From Rhizophagus irregularis (Eukaryota; Glomeromycota; Glomeromycetes; Glomerales; Glomeraceae), in the NCBI RefSeq assembly GCF_026210795.1, contig NC_089430.1, positions 1,922,001 through 1,986,000 on the forward strand: a stretch of DNA of 64,000 bases. Direction: 5' to 3'. The translations under genes were made by a program, and so were the position numbers. The stretch's first letter is position 1. Each line of letters begins with the position of its first letter. This document shows, in pieces, positions 11,148 to 22,599 of the stretch. Below the pieces are notes generated by a model. That model was not told the DNA's origin. It saw nothing but the letters and a program-made list of their open reading frames with translations, and did not search any database.

Positions 11148-12678
11148 ATGGAATATACCAATAATGAAAACGAGCCAAAATCACGAGTGGGCTTTAATAA
11201 CGTTTTGTTTAGTTCAGAAACAAGTGATAATTATTTTCAATATGGTGAAAATAATGAAAATGGTCAAGAACCATCTTCACCTACTTCAACACAACACCAA
11301 ACAAAACCGATCTATCCTAGGACAAGGACCCTCGGGTAAAACATAAAGCGAGTTTTTTTTTGCTTCCGCTTCGTTTAATTTACACTTTGAATGATATTAA
11401 CACATTATAATTTAGGAGAACTGCTTCGTATAGTAGTTTACTTGCGAACAAAACCGAGAGTTCGAAAACGAGTTCATCATCAACTTCACAAAATGATCTA
11501 TCAAAAAATCATGTTCCTGGGTAAGTCAATTCTAAACAATCTTGTTGATTTTTATTTTTGGTAAAGTTTCTAATTTGAAACTAAACCTATTTAGTGCGAC
11601 AAATTTGTATCATACAGACGAATCTCCAACTACATTAACGAAAACGCCAACATATGAATATTATGGATTCGCACTATATTTATTATCATTTATTGCATTC
11701 GGTAACTTTCGTTATTCAAAAAATTTTTATTTTTTAACGAGTTTAACATTTATCGTAGGACTATGCTGGTTTACGACGTTTAAGCAAATGAAATATTCAA
11801 TATTGTGATGCGGAATTAAAATCAGCACAGTCCTAATAAATGATAAATAATTTTTATTGGATGGGATATATATTTAATTTCTTTGGTATTTTTCTTCCCC
11901 ATACAATAATTATAATATTAATAACTTTTGATCTAACAAAAATAATTTTTAAATTTTAAATTGTAGTTATTTATTTGTTATGGGCATATTTACCAGATGA
12001 AGTATTAATCTCGCTGGGAATAACTTATTATCCGGATAGGTAGTTATGATAATTCTATATAATTACTATATATGATCGCTTTATATATTATATATTAAAG
12101 TCAACACACTTTTTAAGGTATTGGGCACTTGCATTACCAGTATGGACATTTGTATTAGTATTATTCATATATGCAGCATTTATATCAATAAATTTCTTGA
12201 ATACAAGTCCATTTGATTCTTATAACACCATAACAGGTAAAAAGTCAAAATTATTATGTTTAAATTTCGACATTTTAATATATATGAATAGGATAACTAA
12301 ATAATCAATTCATCATTAGATGACTATGCGAACATAGGACAAAATTTATCACAATTGTCTGGTATAACGGATGATTTTGTACCAGAATTACATGATATAC
12401 CGATTGGTATTGTTAACGCATGCTTATATCAGAATGTTGATGGATTAGGATTGTGGGAGGAATATGAAGAGGAGAATAAGAATAAAGAGAATATTTATGA
12501 TAACAATCAAAATGTAAAGGGAGGAGGAGGAGAAGAAGAAGGACCCGAATCCGGTTCGGGAAGTAAAATAATAATCATAATAATATTATTATTAGTAATA
12601 ATCTTTTATTTACTAGATATTCATTTGAAAATTTTCGAGTGGTTTTTAAGTAGCGATTCAAGTTTAGATGATTTATAG
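11148..12678 (+). CDS. PIG-P/GPI19 subunit of GPI-N-acetylglucosaminyltransferase, six exons
   Basis: Exons 11148-11335, 11416-11520, 11595-11701, 11967-12039, 12118-12236 and 12320-12678 join in frame through GT-AG introns of 74-265 bp to give 316 residues. The start ATG at 11148 is the one in frame with the domain. After a Ser/Thr/Asn-rich N-terminal region the PIG-P domain is plain: 'PTYEYYGFALYLLSFIAF', 'VIYLLWAYLPDEVL', 'GITYYPDRYWALALPVW', a second hydrophobic stretch and 'ELHDIPIGIVN'. In the family this small ER-membrane protein is part of the complex that transfers GlcNAc to phosphatidylinositol, the first step of GPI-anchor synthesis. Two transmembrane hairpin segments are as expected. 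Unusual is a C-terminal extension of about 85 residues with an acidic/glycine-rich linker and a third hydrophobic segment made almost only of Ile/Leu/Val codons. Confidence 0.88.
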
Positions 12679-13762
12679 GTAAGTAATTAATTAAGGTAAG
12701 TGATGGTAATAAATAATAAGCATTAGAAAAAATGTATAATAATTTAATATTTCAATAATTTAATATTTTAATCGAGTATTTTAATATTTAGATATACATA
12801 GACTTGATTTCTCTTTTTTTTCCTTCAATAGATTAATTTATTTATTTCTGTACAAAATTATAGAACACAATTTATTTGTATTATATAATTTTATTTTTAA
12901 TGTAAATAAAAAGAATTGTAGATATACATATATAACATAATATATAACTTTTTATATTAATTAATTAATTTATAAATAGATGATGCAAGAATTATGCAAA
13001 CAAACAAATAATGAAAACGTGTTCAATGTTTTTTATCAGGTAATGAATAACTTGCATTAACTTAAAAATTTATTTTATTAATTTTTTTCTAATGGAGCGC
13101 ATGGTACAATTATATGTACTGTAGTTCGTGGGGAAGGAGGGAAAAATATTTTTCATACATACCAAAAATATATGATCCCGATTGCATCAAAAATTACAAT
13201 CATATGTGACTTTGTGTAAATTTATTTATTTATTTTTTTCATTTTTAGATAACAAAAATATATTTTTTTTTTCTTTATTAATAATTCAATGAGATGATGA
13301 TATGAAATATATGTTATACTATTACTATTGTAATGATAATATTAATATATTAATATAATACAGAAAAAAACCAAAAAAATATAATACATTCAAGAAATAT
13401 ATAATTATAATTTTTTTTTTTTATTATTACTTTTTTTCTTTAATCCCAAAATATATATACTAATATATATTATATATATTATATATATATTATTATTTTT
13501 TTTTGTTAATAAAAAGTTTAGTTTTATATATAATGATATACATCCTTTTTTTTAGATGAATTTTTTTTTTATAAAAAAAAAAATTAAAAAATAAAAATAA
13601 CCAAAATAACCATAAAATAACCATAACCAAACGTAATAATAATAATACACTAAAATATTGATTTCTCTTCCTTTTCACATCTCTCAACATTCACAACATT
13701 CGCTTTAATTATCCGCTCTATCAGCGTGTTAATCGTGTATTCGATTAACCAATTTTTTTTTT
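12679..13762. other. AT-rich region between convergent genes
   Basis: The region lies between the 3' ends of the PIG-P and SUN genes. It is dominated by A/T homopolymers and TA microsatellite (13455-13500). ORFs here are low-complexity Lys/Ile/Phe strings with no coding character. The 3' UTRs of both neighbours must lie within it. Confidence 0.6.
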
Positions 13763-15490
13763 TCATTTTATTTTAGGATCAGAAGCAGATACAGTAGGTA
13801 AAGCAGGATCACCATGTACTCTGAAACGGTAAAGACAAGTATATTCAGGTTTACCCCAATTACTAATTATCTTCATGATGATAGCTCTTATAGGTTTGTT
13901 ATACTTTAAAATATGGTCGGGTACTTCAAAAGTTTGTATGGGTAAACCATTAATATCATAAGTAAATTTACCCAAATATAAATGACGAGGGGAACTACCC
14001 AAATGTAATTCGCCATTAGTATCAATTTCTAAATGATTCAAATGACTTAATCCATCATCATATTGATCATCATCTCTTCTTCCACATTTATCTTCAGTTG
14101 ATTCCATTCGCGGACTGAAATCATCGCTTAAATCTACGCCGAAATCCTCATCATTATCATCATTTTTACTTACAGTCCCATCATCAATGATTCCCCACAC
14201 TTCAAAATCTTTTGGTGCAGATAATACATCATCTGTAGCAATGTCTTTACTAATGTGATCATAAGTAACAGCTGTAACAAAAACTTTTCTATCAAGAAAT
14301 ATAGCTAATTGACCCTCTTGACCAGAAAGTGGCCAACATTGACCAACATTAGTATCATGAGAAATTGCTGTTACCGGAGGTTTACCACGAGTGATACCTT
14401 TACCAGTAACATAAGCGAGAGTTTTTTTATACCATTCATTAGGCCATTGTTCATAAGTTTTACTAGTATATTTAGAGATAATTTTTGCACCACCTGAATG
14501 TAAAGCGAAATCACGTCTATTAAGTTTATCCTGAGAATATTTTAGTAATTCTTCCTTAGCAACTTTACGTGCTTCATTACGTATTAATTCCACCGCTTTT
14601 TCATCTCTCGTAGAACCAAACTTTCTAATTGAAGTTTCCTCATCTCTGGAAGAACCTCTCCTTCTAACTGGACCTTTTTTACTATCTGATGATACAATAT
14701 TTTTAATTTCGTCCCTTATTAAAGCACGTAAAGGTTCATTCGACATTGAAGATAAATGTAAATGTTTACTATTCTCAGAATCCATATAATTTTTAACTTC
14801 AGCTATAATCATTTGTTTAAAATCTTCCAAGGTGACTACAATACTATCATTCACATCTTTTTTTTTTTCACCGATCGGTTGAATCTTATAAGTTTTACCA
14901 TCAATAGCCCAAATATATATTCTACTTGATGAAAAGTAATCCATAAAAGATTTATTTTCTTGTTCAACGTTTGAAAATGTTAAAAATAATAATAATAATA
15001 ATAATATAAAACAAAATAACCATCTATTTCTCTTATTCCCAATTAAATTATTCCAACCGAAATTTAAGATCCAACATATGAAAGATAATAAACCTATTGG
15101 ATTATTATTATTAATAATATTATTATTGTTATTTACGGCGACACTACGATCAGTAGGTATATTAGGAACGGATTGATTTGTATCATCATTATTAATAACG
15201 TCATCAACATTATCATTATCATTATTATTATTAGAATTAAATATAGATGGTTGTGAACTTTCTAATTGTAAACGTTCACAGAGTTCTTCTCCAGAAAAAG
15301 GATTTTTTTCTTGTGAATATATATCACTTGTAGGGGTAGGACGTTCTCTTAAATATGCCGTATATTTTTGAGAACCCAAAGAAATTTGAGAGCTTTGAGA
15401 TCCTTGAGAACTACCATTTCGTCTACTTCTTGATCTTTTAGGAGTTGCTGGTGGTGTCTGTGGTTCCGATGATTTACGTCTTGCCGGCAT
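13763..15490 (-). CDS. SUN-domain (Sad1/UNC-84) inner nuclear membrane protein
   Basis: A single-exon ORF of 575 residues. The N-terminus is basic and Ser/Pro-rich (1-50), then a low-complexity Asn/Asp stretch (86-130), a hydrophobic segment at 133-147 and a clear transmembrane segment near 157-173, a helical region (about 215-320), and a C-terminal SUN domain from about 327 to 567. The domain shows 'RDFALHSGGAKI', 'QCWPLSGQEGQLAIFL', 'VTAVTYDHIS', 'APKDFEVWG' and 'TCLYRFRVHG'. SUN proteins span the inner nuclear membrane, trimerise in the perinuclear space and bind KASH proteins to form LINC bridges. An acidic insert of about 60 residues ('DDNDEDFGVDLSDD' and following) interrupts the SUN domain between the 'FEVWG' and 'LGKFTYD' strands. 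A short repeated 'GSSRDE/GSTRDE' unit lies at 279-297. The start codon is the first in-frame ATG, followed by the basic nuclear-facing tail as expected. Confidence 0.9.
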   Translation of the reverse strand: MPARRKSSEPQTPPATPKRSRSRRNGSSQGSQSSQISLGSQKYTAYLRERPTPTSDIYSQEKNPFSGEELCERLQLESSQPSIFNSNNNNDNDNVDDVINNDDTNQSVPNIPTDRSVAVNNNNNIINNNNPIGLLSFICWILNFGWNNLIGNKRNRWLFCFILLLLLLFLTFSNVEQENKSFMDYFSSSRIYIWAIDGKTYKIQPIGEKKKDVNDSIVVTLEDFKQMIIAEVKNYMDSENSKHLHLSSMSNEPLRALIRDEIKNIVSSDSKKGPVRRRGSSRDEETSIRKFGSTRDEKAVELIRNEARKVAKEELLKYSQDKLNRRDFALHSGGAKIISKYTSKTYEQWPNEWYKKTLAYVTGKGITRGKPPVTAISHDTNVGQCWPLSGQEGQLAIFLDRKVFVTAVTYDHISKDIATDDVLSAPKDFEVWGIIDDGTVSKNDDNDEDFGVDLSDDFSPRMESTEDKCGRRDDDQYDDGLSHLNHLEIDTNGELHLGSSPRHLYLGKFTYDINGLPIQTFEVPDHILKYNKPIRAIIMKIISNWGKPEYTCLYRFRVHGDPALPTVSASDPKIK

Positions 15491-18039
15491 ATGTTATATA
15501 ATAATATATAATATTGGTAAACGATCTTTAGAAAAAACCTACAACTGTAGTAGGTTTCGTGGCAATGTAGTAGGTTACTACTACTGACAAGTGTCTTAAT
15601 AAAAATGTTTTTTTTTGAACGGAAAGAGGAGAGGGGAAAGAAGATCTTTTTTTTTTGTACAAGAAGAAAAAAAATTTTTTAATCGATTTATTTTACTTTT
15701 ATATATATACCGTTCTTTTTTTTTAAATAGAAAAAAAGAAGATAAAAAAAAGATGTCTTTTTTTATATACAGATGAATGAATGGCTGATGAATAGCCTCT
15801 TCCCCTATTAGGTTTTATATGTCTTTTTTTTATTAAATGGCGAACAGACACAGACACAGCTGTGTACTTTATAAAAGGTTATTACTTAAACCCTTAAACC
15901 CTTCACACTAATTACTTAACTAGGTTGTAGATTGAATCATAATTAAATAATATAAGCAGTATAATGGAGTTATTATAATAATAATAATATATAAAGTACT
16001 ATATATATAGTGTAGTGCACTGTATAATTGTTTATCAGCAAATGTGCAAATGTACAGCAGCATTGAGCACTTTGCAAGTACAGTAATAAAGGATGAATAG
16101 CCGAATAGACTGAACAGAAAGAATGTTATATGATATAATTATACGTTTGTTACTTTGTTTAAATAATAGAACATTATTATTAGGGGGGTTTGGTAATTGA
16201 ACATATTTAGATGTAATGTATTTCGTACCGACTTTCTCTACAAACATGGCATTTGCATTTCATTTATTAGATTGTTAAAACTTTGAATTTTGTAACACAA
16301 TCCGCTAAAAAGAAATTTATTTCTTTTTGGGATAGAACAATAAGTAACTATTCTAAAAATAACAAAGGGAAAAAAAAAATTTTCTTTTCGCGTTTTTTAT
16401 TAAAGTTACCGTACCTTGTTTCAAACAAACAAAAAAAAAAAATAATTATCTAATAATTGATTATTGATATTGTGGTAACATCATTGATTACACTATGATT
16501 ACTTCAAAAAGAAAAAATTCGGTTGATACAAAATAAAAAAAGGAAAATTATTATTTTTTTTTTGATTAACCTTGGATTAATCGGATAATTCCAATTCTTT
16601 TTGATACTAATTGTAAAAAAAAAAGCGCGACACTTTGTTTCACATGTTAAAGAATCGATAATTTTTTTTCATACAAATTAAAAGAACAAAAAAATTTCTC
16701 ATATATATATTATACAATAGTAAAATGAGTACAATCGATACATATGCATACATATATATATTTTTTCCTTTTTTTTCATAATGATTTATTAAAGGGGAAA
16801 TTGGTTTATTCCTTTTACATTTTAACTTGTTCCCTTTTGATTGGTATATATTTCTTTTAAAGATTTTTTTTTCTCTTCTTTTCTTCCAAAAGAAAAAAGT
16901 ATTTTAAGCGAAGATATGATATGACGATTAAATTCTTATTTTGTCCTTATAGATGTAATTAGATGTAAGAACGGAGATGAAGAGTAGTACTTCTGTCTCA
17001 GCCGGTTTGTGATCACGTGCAACCAATCATTTTTAACCTAAGGATTTTTGCATGCAAAGTTGCAAACCATGTGTATAATCACATGATAAATGGTCAAGTA
17101 TATTGAACTGTAATAGAACACTTTAACTATTAAAAAATTTTAAAATATAATATGAATTTATACTTTGAATTTTATTATATTGTAATTTAAAAATTTAAAC
17201 CATTAATATTAATTATAAAACAGTTATTATATTAAAAATATAATATTAAAAAAAATAGGCTAAATTATTCTGGTATTTTTTTTTTAGATCTACAAATTTA
17301 TGCAATTAATTTATATTTAAATAAGATTAGATAAATAAAATCTCCTTTTTTTGAAAGTTTTAATTTTAAATAAATACTAAAAAAAGCAAAATTTTTTTAT
17401 ATAAATATTAAAAAAATTTTAGAAATATTTATTTATAATTATATGGTGATACTTAAATATATAAATTCTATAGTAAAATTTAGAAATTAGTAAAATTAAG
17501 ATTAAAATTAGAATTAATAAAATTAACTAAAATACAAATATCAAAATAAAAAAATAATTTTAACAATTTCAATATGATAAAATTCACTAATTTTAACAAG
17601 CAATTTTAGATTAGAATAATTAAACTTAAAAAGTATGACAATAAATAATTATTTACTAATTGCTATAGTATTGCTACTAATAATAAATAGTAGAATTCAA
17701 AAATTTTTATATAATATTTCTTTTTTATAGAAATCTAATTTTTAGATTATTTTTTTTTTTTTTTTTTAATGATTTATATATGCTTTATTGATATTAAGTT
17801 TATATACCATACAAACAAATTATCATAAGCTATATCCATCCAGCAGGACAAAATACTAATTTTTAGATTATTTTCTTTATATTTTTAAAATTTTAATAGT
17901 AAATAATAATTTAAAAAATTTTGGAAATTATTTTTAGCTTTTTTTTCTATTTTTTTTTTCAATAAAAACAAAAAAATCCAATTGATCTAGTTTAAATTTT
18001 ATTTAAATTATATAATTAAAATTTTATATTTATATTATT
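15491..18039. other. Long AT-rich intergenic tract
   Basis: Upstream region of the SUN gene followed by extremely A/T-rich sequence. No coding frame with normal composition is found on either strand. A homopolymer T run lies at 17751-17768, and TA-rich microsatellite pieces occur near 15990-16010 and 16705-16760. No transposon ends recognised. Confidence 0.6.
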
Positions 18040-18485
18040 AAATCATTAAATGTAATTATTAATAAAAATCTTATAGATATTAAAAAAAATTTATATTTAT
18101 ATTTTTAAATATAATTATTAATGAAAATCTTGCAAATATTAAAAAAATTTATATTTAATTATTGATAAAAATTTTGCAAATACCAAAAAAAGATTTATAT
18201 TTATATTATTAAATGTAATTATTAATGAAAATCTTGTAAACACCAAAAAAGATTTATATTAAATGTAATTATTAATGAAAATCTTGCAAATATCAAAAAA
18301 GATTTATATTAAATATAATTATTATAAAAATCTTGCAAATACTAAAAAAGATTTATATTTATATTAATAAATGTTAATTAATAAAAATTTTGCAGATACT
18401 AAAAAAAATTTATTAGATATAATTATTAATAAAAATTTTGCAAATTTCAAAAAAAAATTTATATTTATATTATTAAATATTTAAA
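18040..18485. repeat. AT-rich satellite block 1, 50-60 bp unit, about eight copies
   Basis: Successive units share the order 'taattattaatgaaaatctt', 'gcaaatacc', a short A run, and 'gatttatatttatatta'. About eight copies can be counted by the 'aaaat[ct]ttgcaaat' core (near 18062, 18120, 18165, 18222, 18275, 18325, 18379 and 18427). Unit length varies through loss of the 'tatttatatta' part. The same unit makes block 2 at 20470-21090. Confidence 0.85.
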
Positions 18486-20469
18486 TGTATGTATAATTCA
18501 ATGAAAAAAGATTTGTACCTCAAAAAAAAAATGCAATAAAAAATTTTTTTATTAATAAACTTTATTTTTTTTATATAAATTTCATCAGTATATATTTAGA
18601 AATATTATAATATTATTATTATACTAAATCATGCATTATCATCAGATTCACTATAATTATCAGATTTTTTATCAATTAGACCACTCCAAGCCAATTCTTT
18701 GTTTAATATAATATAGGGGTTTCAATCTAGGGGGAGGGAGGGAACAAAAAATAATACATAAAATAAATATATAGCCAGAATTACCACTAATTTTGATCAA
18801 AATTTTGACCAAAAGAGTGAGCAAAAATTTGGATGATAATTCCGGCTAAGACTTAAAGATTTGCCTAATTCTAGTCTAAATTACATGTATTTTTTTTACA
18901 TAAAAAATCCAAAAACAGAGAGAAGGTTATGTTAAACGAAAAATTGAATTAGTACAGCCTTAATTATATTTTTGTCAGCCTCAAAATATGCATTAGTATT
19001 TTAAATACTTACTTTAAAATTTAATTATAAATTTTAAATTAATTTTATTTTTAAATGCATTCAAAAATGTATTTCAAATAAACAACAAATTTAAGTGTAA
19101 ACTTAATTTTGCAATCTTATGTTTACAACTGTCCAAATATCTTTAATTGGCTAGAATTTATAATGATAAGTATATAAAAACTTCATAATCATATTGTTTT
19201 GCTATTTTAATACAAAAAAAATAACAATTTTTTCTTGTATATTTAAATCAGTTCCAATAGTTTTAGTTTTTGTATTCATTAGGAAAGTTTTCTATTTTTC
19301 TGTGATTAAAATTGAAATAAGCCAAGAATCCAGAAATATATATATAGGAATCAGGTAGTGAAAAAAATTTTTTACTATAAACTGTACACATTTTTTTTAT
19401 TTTTTAAGGCTAGAATCATAATAATATCAATCAGTTACTATAATGGAAAATAAAATACTGACTGGAATAAGGTTGCTGAAGAAACTAGGGAGTTTTAGCA
19501 AGTTGGCAAAATGCCAAAATGGTGAAACTTTGCTAAAACTATATAAAAGTCTTATTAAAAAATTGGCAAAACTCTAAAGAAAAGCGAAATCTGGCGAAAC
19601 TTATTATAAATGCTGAAACTGCTGAAACCTTGTCAAAACTATAATAAAACTATAGTAAATTTTTGGAAAAACTAATCGTAGAATTTTGGAGAGGTTTAGG
19701 CAGGCAACCTTAGACTGGAATTATCAAAAATTATTTAAAAAAAGGAAAGATTTTTATGATTTTTTTAGTTTAAAATATGCAAATCCAAACCTGACTTTTT
19801 TATATATATTTCTGGATCCTATAGGCCATTCAAGTGTTTTATATGGTATAAATGTGTTGTTACTGCATTTATTTAAGTCTAATATAATGCTTCCAATTTG
19901 TATTCTTAGTACATCCAGTATTTCAGCAACTCACTTATGTAATTTAAGCTTCAGATAACTTTCTTTTGTAAAATTAGTCTTAGAAAATAATTGTACATAC
20001 TTAATATTATTAATTTTTTATTGTCAACTAATGGTCCACCTCTTTATTTTGAGAAAGAAGAAAGTATCATATATTAATAAAAAAATTTTAGTAGCAAATT
20101 CAAACAATTATATCCTAATAAATATGTAAATTTTAGTCTATTATACTTAGTTATATAAAATTTTCTTTAGTGTAAATCTTATCTTTTTTTAGTAAGATAC
20201 ATATCTTTTTACACTGGATCATAATTATTAATGAAAATCTTGCAAATACTAAAAAAAATTTATATTTACTGTATTTTTCCAAAATTAATCACCCCTTTTT
20301 ATTTTACAAGGATTTTGGTTAAAAACTTGGAAAGGTGCTTAATTTTGGAAGTTTTTTTACTAGTATTTTATATAAAAATCTTTTTATCAAAATACAAAAA
20401 GTTAGTAGAGGTATTTAATTTCAAGAAGTAACTAATTTTAGAAAAATATGGTATGTAATTATTAAAGGT
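18486..20469. other. Spacer between the satellite blocks with possible transposon relics
   Basis: About 2 kb of different composition interrupts the satellite. On the minus strand, an open stretch ends at about 18630 with an acidic tail ('KKSDNYSESDDNA' then stop), and a second stretch at about 19790-19950 has a helix-turn-helix-like phrase ('VAEILDVLRIQIGSIIL') interrupted by stops. Together these could be a decayed transposase, but I cannot name a family. A solitary satellite unit sits at about 20222-20275, next to a 74-bp inverted-repeat element. Confidence 0.4.
20277..20350. repeat. 74-bp inverted-repeat element (miniature TIR element)
   Basis: Starts 'ttccaaaattaatcacc' and ends 'ggtgcttaattttggaa'. 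The arms are inverted copies with one mismatch over 17 bases, separated by about 40 bp. It sits directly beside a lone satellite unit in an otherwise A/T-rich spacer. The structure fits a miniature inverted-repeat element or a transposon end pair, but with one copy in the window mobility is not shown. Confidence 0.6.
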
Positions 20470-21090
20470 TTATATTTATATTATTAAATGTAATTAATGA
20501 AAATCTTGCAAATATCAAAAAAATTTATATTTATATTATTAATTATTAAATATAATTATTAATAAAAATTTTGCAAATATCAAAAAAGATTTATATTTAT
20601 ATTAATTAATAATGAAAATTTTGTAAATATCAAAGAAAGATTTATATTTATATTAAATGTAATTATTAATGAAAATTTTGCAAATACAAAAAAAAGATTT
20701 ATATTTATATTGTTAAATGTAATTATTAATGAAAATTTTGTAAATACCAAAAAAAATTTATATTTATATAATTATTAATTTATTAATGAAAATTTTGCAG
20801 ATACCAAAAAAAAGTTTATATTTATATTATTAAATGTAATTAATGAAAATTTTGCAAATATCAAAAAAGATTTATATTTATATTAATTAATGAAAATCTT
20901 GCAGATATCAAAGAAAGATTTATATTTATATTAAATGTAATTATTAATGAAAATCTAGCAAATACCAAAAAAATTTATAATTATATTAAATGTAATTATT
21001 AATGAAAATCTTGCAGATACCAAAAAAAATTTATATTTATATTATTAAATGTAATAATTATTAATGAAAATCTCGTAAATTAATGGCAAA
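20470..21090. repeat. AT-rich satellite block 2, same 50-60 bp unit, about eleven copies
   Basis: The unit of block 1 recurs in the same orientation, with cores near 20495, 20560, 20610, 20667, 20729, 20785, 20842, 20887, 20945, 21000 and 21063. Copies differ by C/T at one core position (cttgc versus tttgc) and by presence of an extra 'tattattaaa' segment, so the array shows at least two sub-types. Confidence 0.85.
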
Positions 21091-22599
21091 TTATTTTAAA
21101 TCTATTTTTTCATATTTTATATTTATAAAAATTAAATTAAAATTATTACTTAATATTTTTTAATATAAATTTATTTTTTATTTATCTTTTAATTATATAA
21201 TAATTTTTAAAAATTATTAAAATTATTGTAAAGTAATTATTACTATTAAATATTATTATTAATTTATATAAATATTTTATTTTGTAATAAAAATCAGTTA
21301 TAAAATAATTTATAATTTTTAATAAGTATATCATTTGAACTGTTTTGCAATATTTTAATATTTTAATATTTATAATTAAATTTATTCTGTATATTCTGTA
21401 TATCAAATTATAATAAAAAAAAAATTGACAATAATCATCATCAATATATTAATTAGTCAATATATTTAAATTAGGTTAGGTAAGCTTTAGGTTAGGTAAG
21501 TATTACTTTAGGTTAGGTGAGTGTTAGTTTGATAAGTTGAATTAGGCCAAGTGTTTCAAGTTAGGATAAGCGGATTATATAATAAGTAAATTTCATATAA
21601 ATAACAATTCAGTTCTAAAAGTAATACATGCTTTATAAAACGTTAGTGTATTATTTTGATTATATTATCCATTTTAAGCATTTTAAGGAAATTTCTAGAT
21701 AATGATTGACAAAAATTGTATTAATTTTCAATGCATAAAAACAAATTGGTAATTGTTTAAAATTAAATGAAAAACAAATGATTTGAATGAAAATAAATTA
21801 TTTATTTATTCTCAATTAAAGTTAATATTTGTTTCGGGAAATCCATTCAAAAAAAAAAATTCTTATACTGCTCAATAAAGGTGTAATTTATTGTTTAATT
21901 AACTTTTTGTTTTCGTTTTATTTTACCTGAAAATAATTTATAATAATAATAATAAAATACACGAATATTACACGAATATTTTATTTAAGCCTATTCACCG
22001 CTCCCACTTCACCGTTCTCGTATATATTTTTTTTTTTTCAAAGGCTATATATATTCCTAATCCAATTAACTAGTAAACGAAGAAAAAAATTTTTATAGCC
22101 TCTCTTTTTTTTAATAACCTAAAACCCACCAAAGATAATTCGATCTTTCATTAAACCCACCATTTCATCTCAAGATATAATTAATAATAAAATAAAAAAC
22201 TATACAAAAAAAAGTGTTCATTTAATAATCATCTCAATTTTGATTTTTTTTTTTTTGTAATGTTGTTTTTTAAATCATAATGATATGATAAAAAAAATAT
22301 GCAAATAAAAATATAATCTTCATAAATAAATAAATAACGACTAAAATATATAAAGAATATATTCTTTTCATATCCGGCCAGCGAGAAATAAATAATAAAT
22401 AATAAATAAGTAATAATAATATATATATATATATAAGATAATTAATTAAATTAAAAGACTAATAATAATCACTTATACAACTAAATTTTTCATTCTCTAT
22501 ATTAATTTTTTTTATTACAATAAAATGTCCAATTTCATACCCAAAAATTTTTATAAAAAAAAAACATTATTTTACCCTGAGAAAACCCGAGAAATTTAA
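21091..22599. other. AT-rich intergenic with a short TTAGGT repeat
   Basis: No supported gene. At 21468-21530 there are several 'ttaggttaggt(aag/gag)' units in a row, resembling a degenerate telomere-type hexamer. The rest is A/T-rich and includes the presumed 3' UTR of the minus-strand gene ending at 22600. Confidence 0.55.

Noticed and set aside
18040-21090. A CRISPR array
   Set aside because: Repeats are adjacent A/T-rich satellite units without unique spacers, and the context is eukaryotic.
21182-21406. 74-codon minus-strand frame
   Set aside because: Composition is almost only Ile, Tyr, Asn and Lys from A/T-rich DNA, without motif or neighbours.
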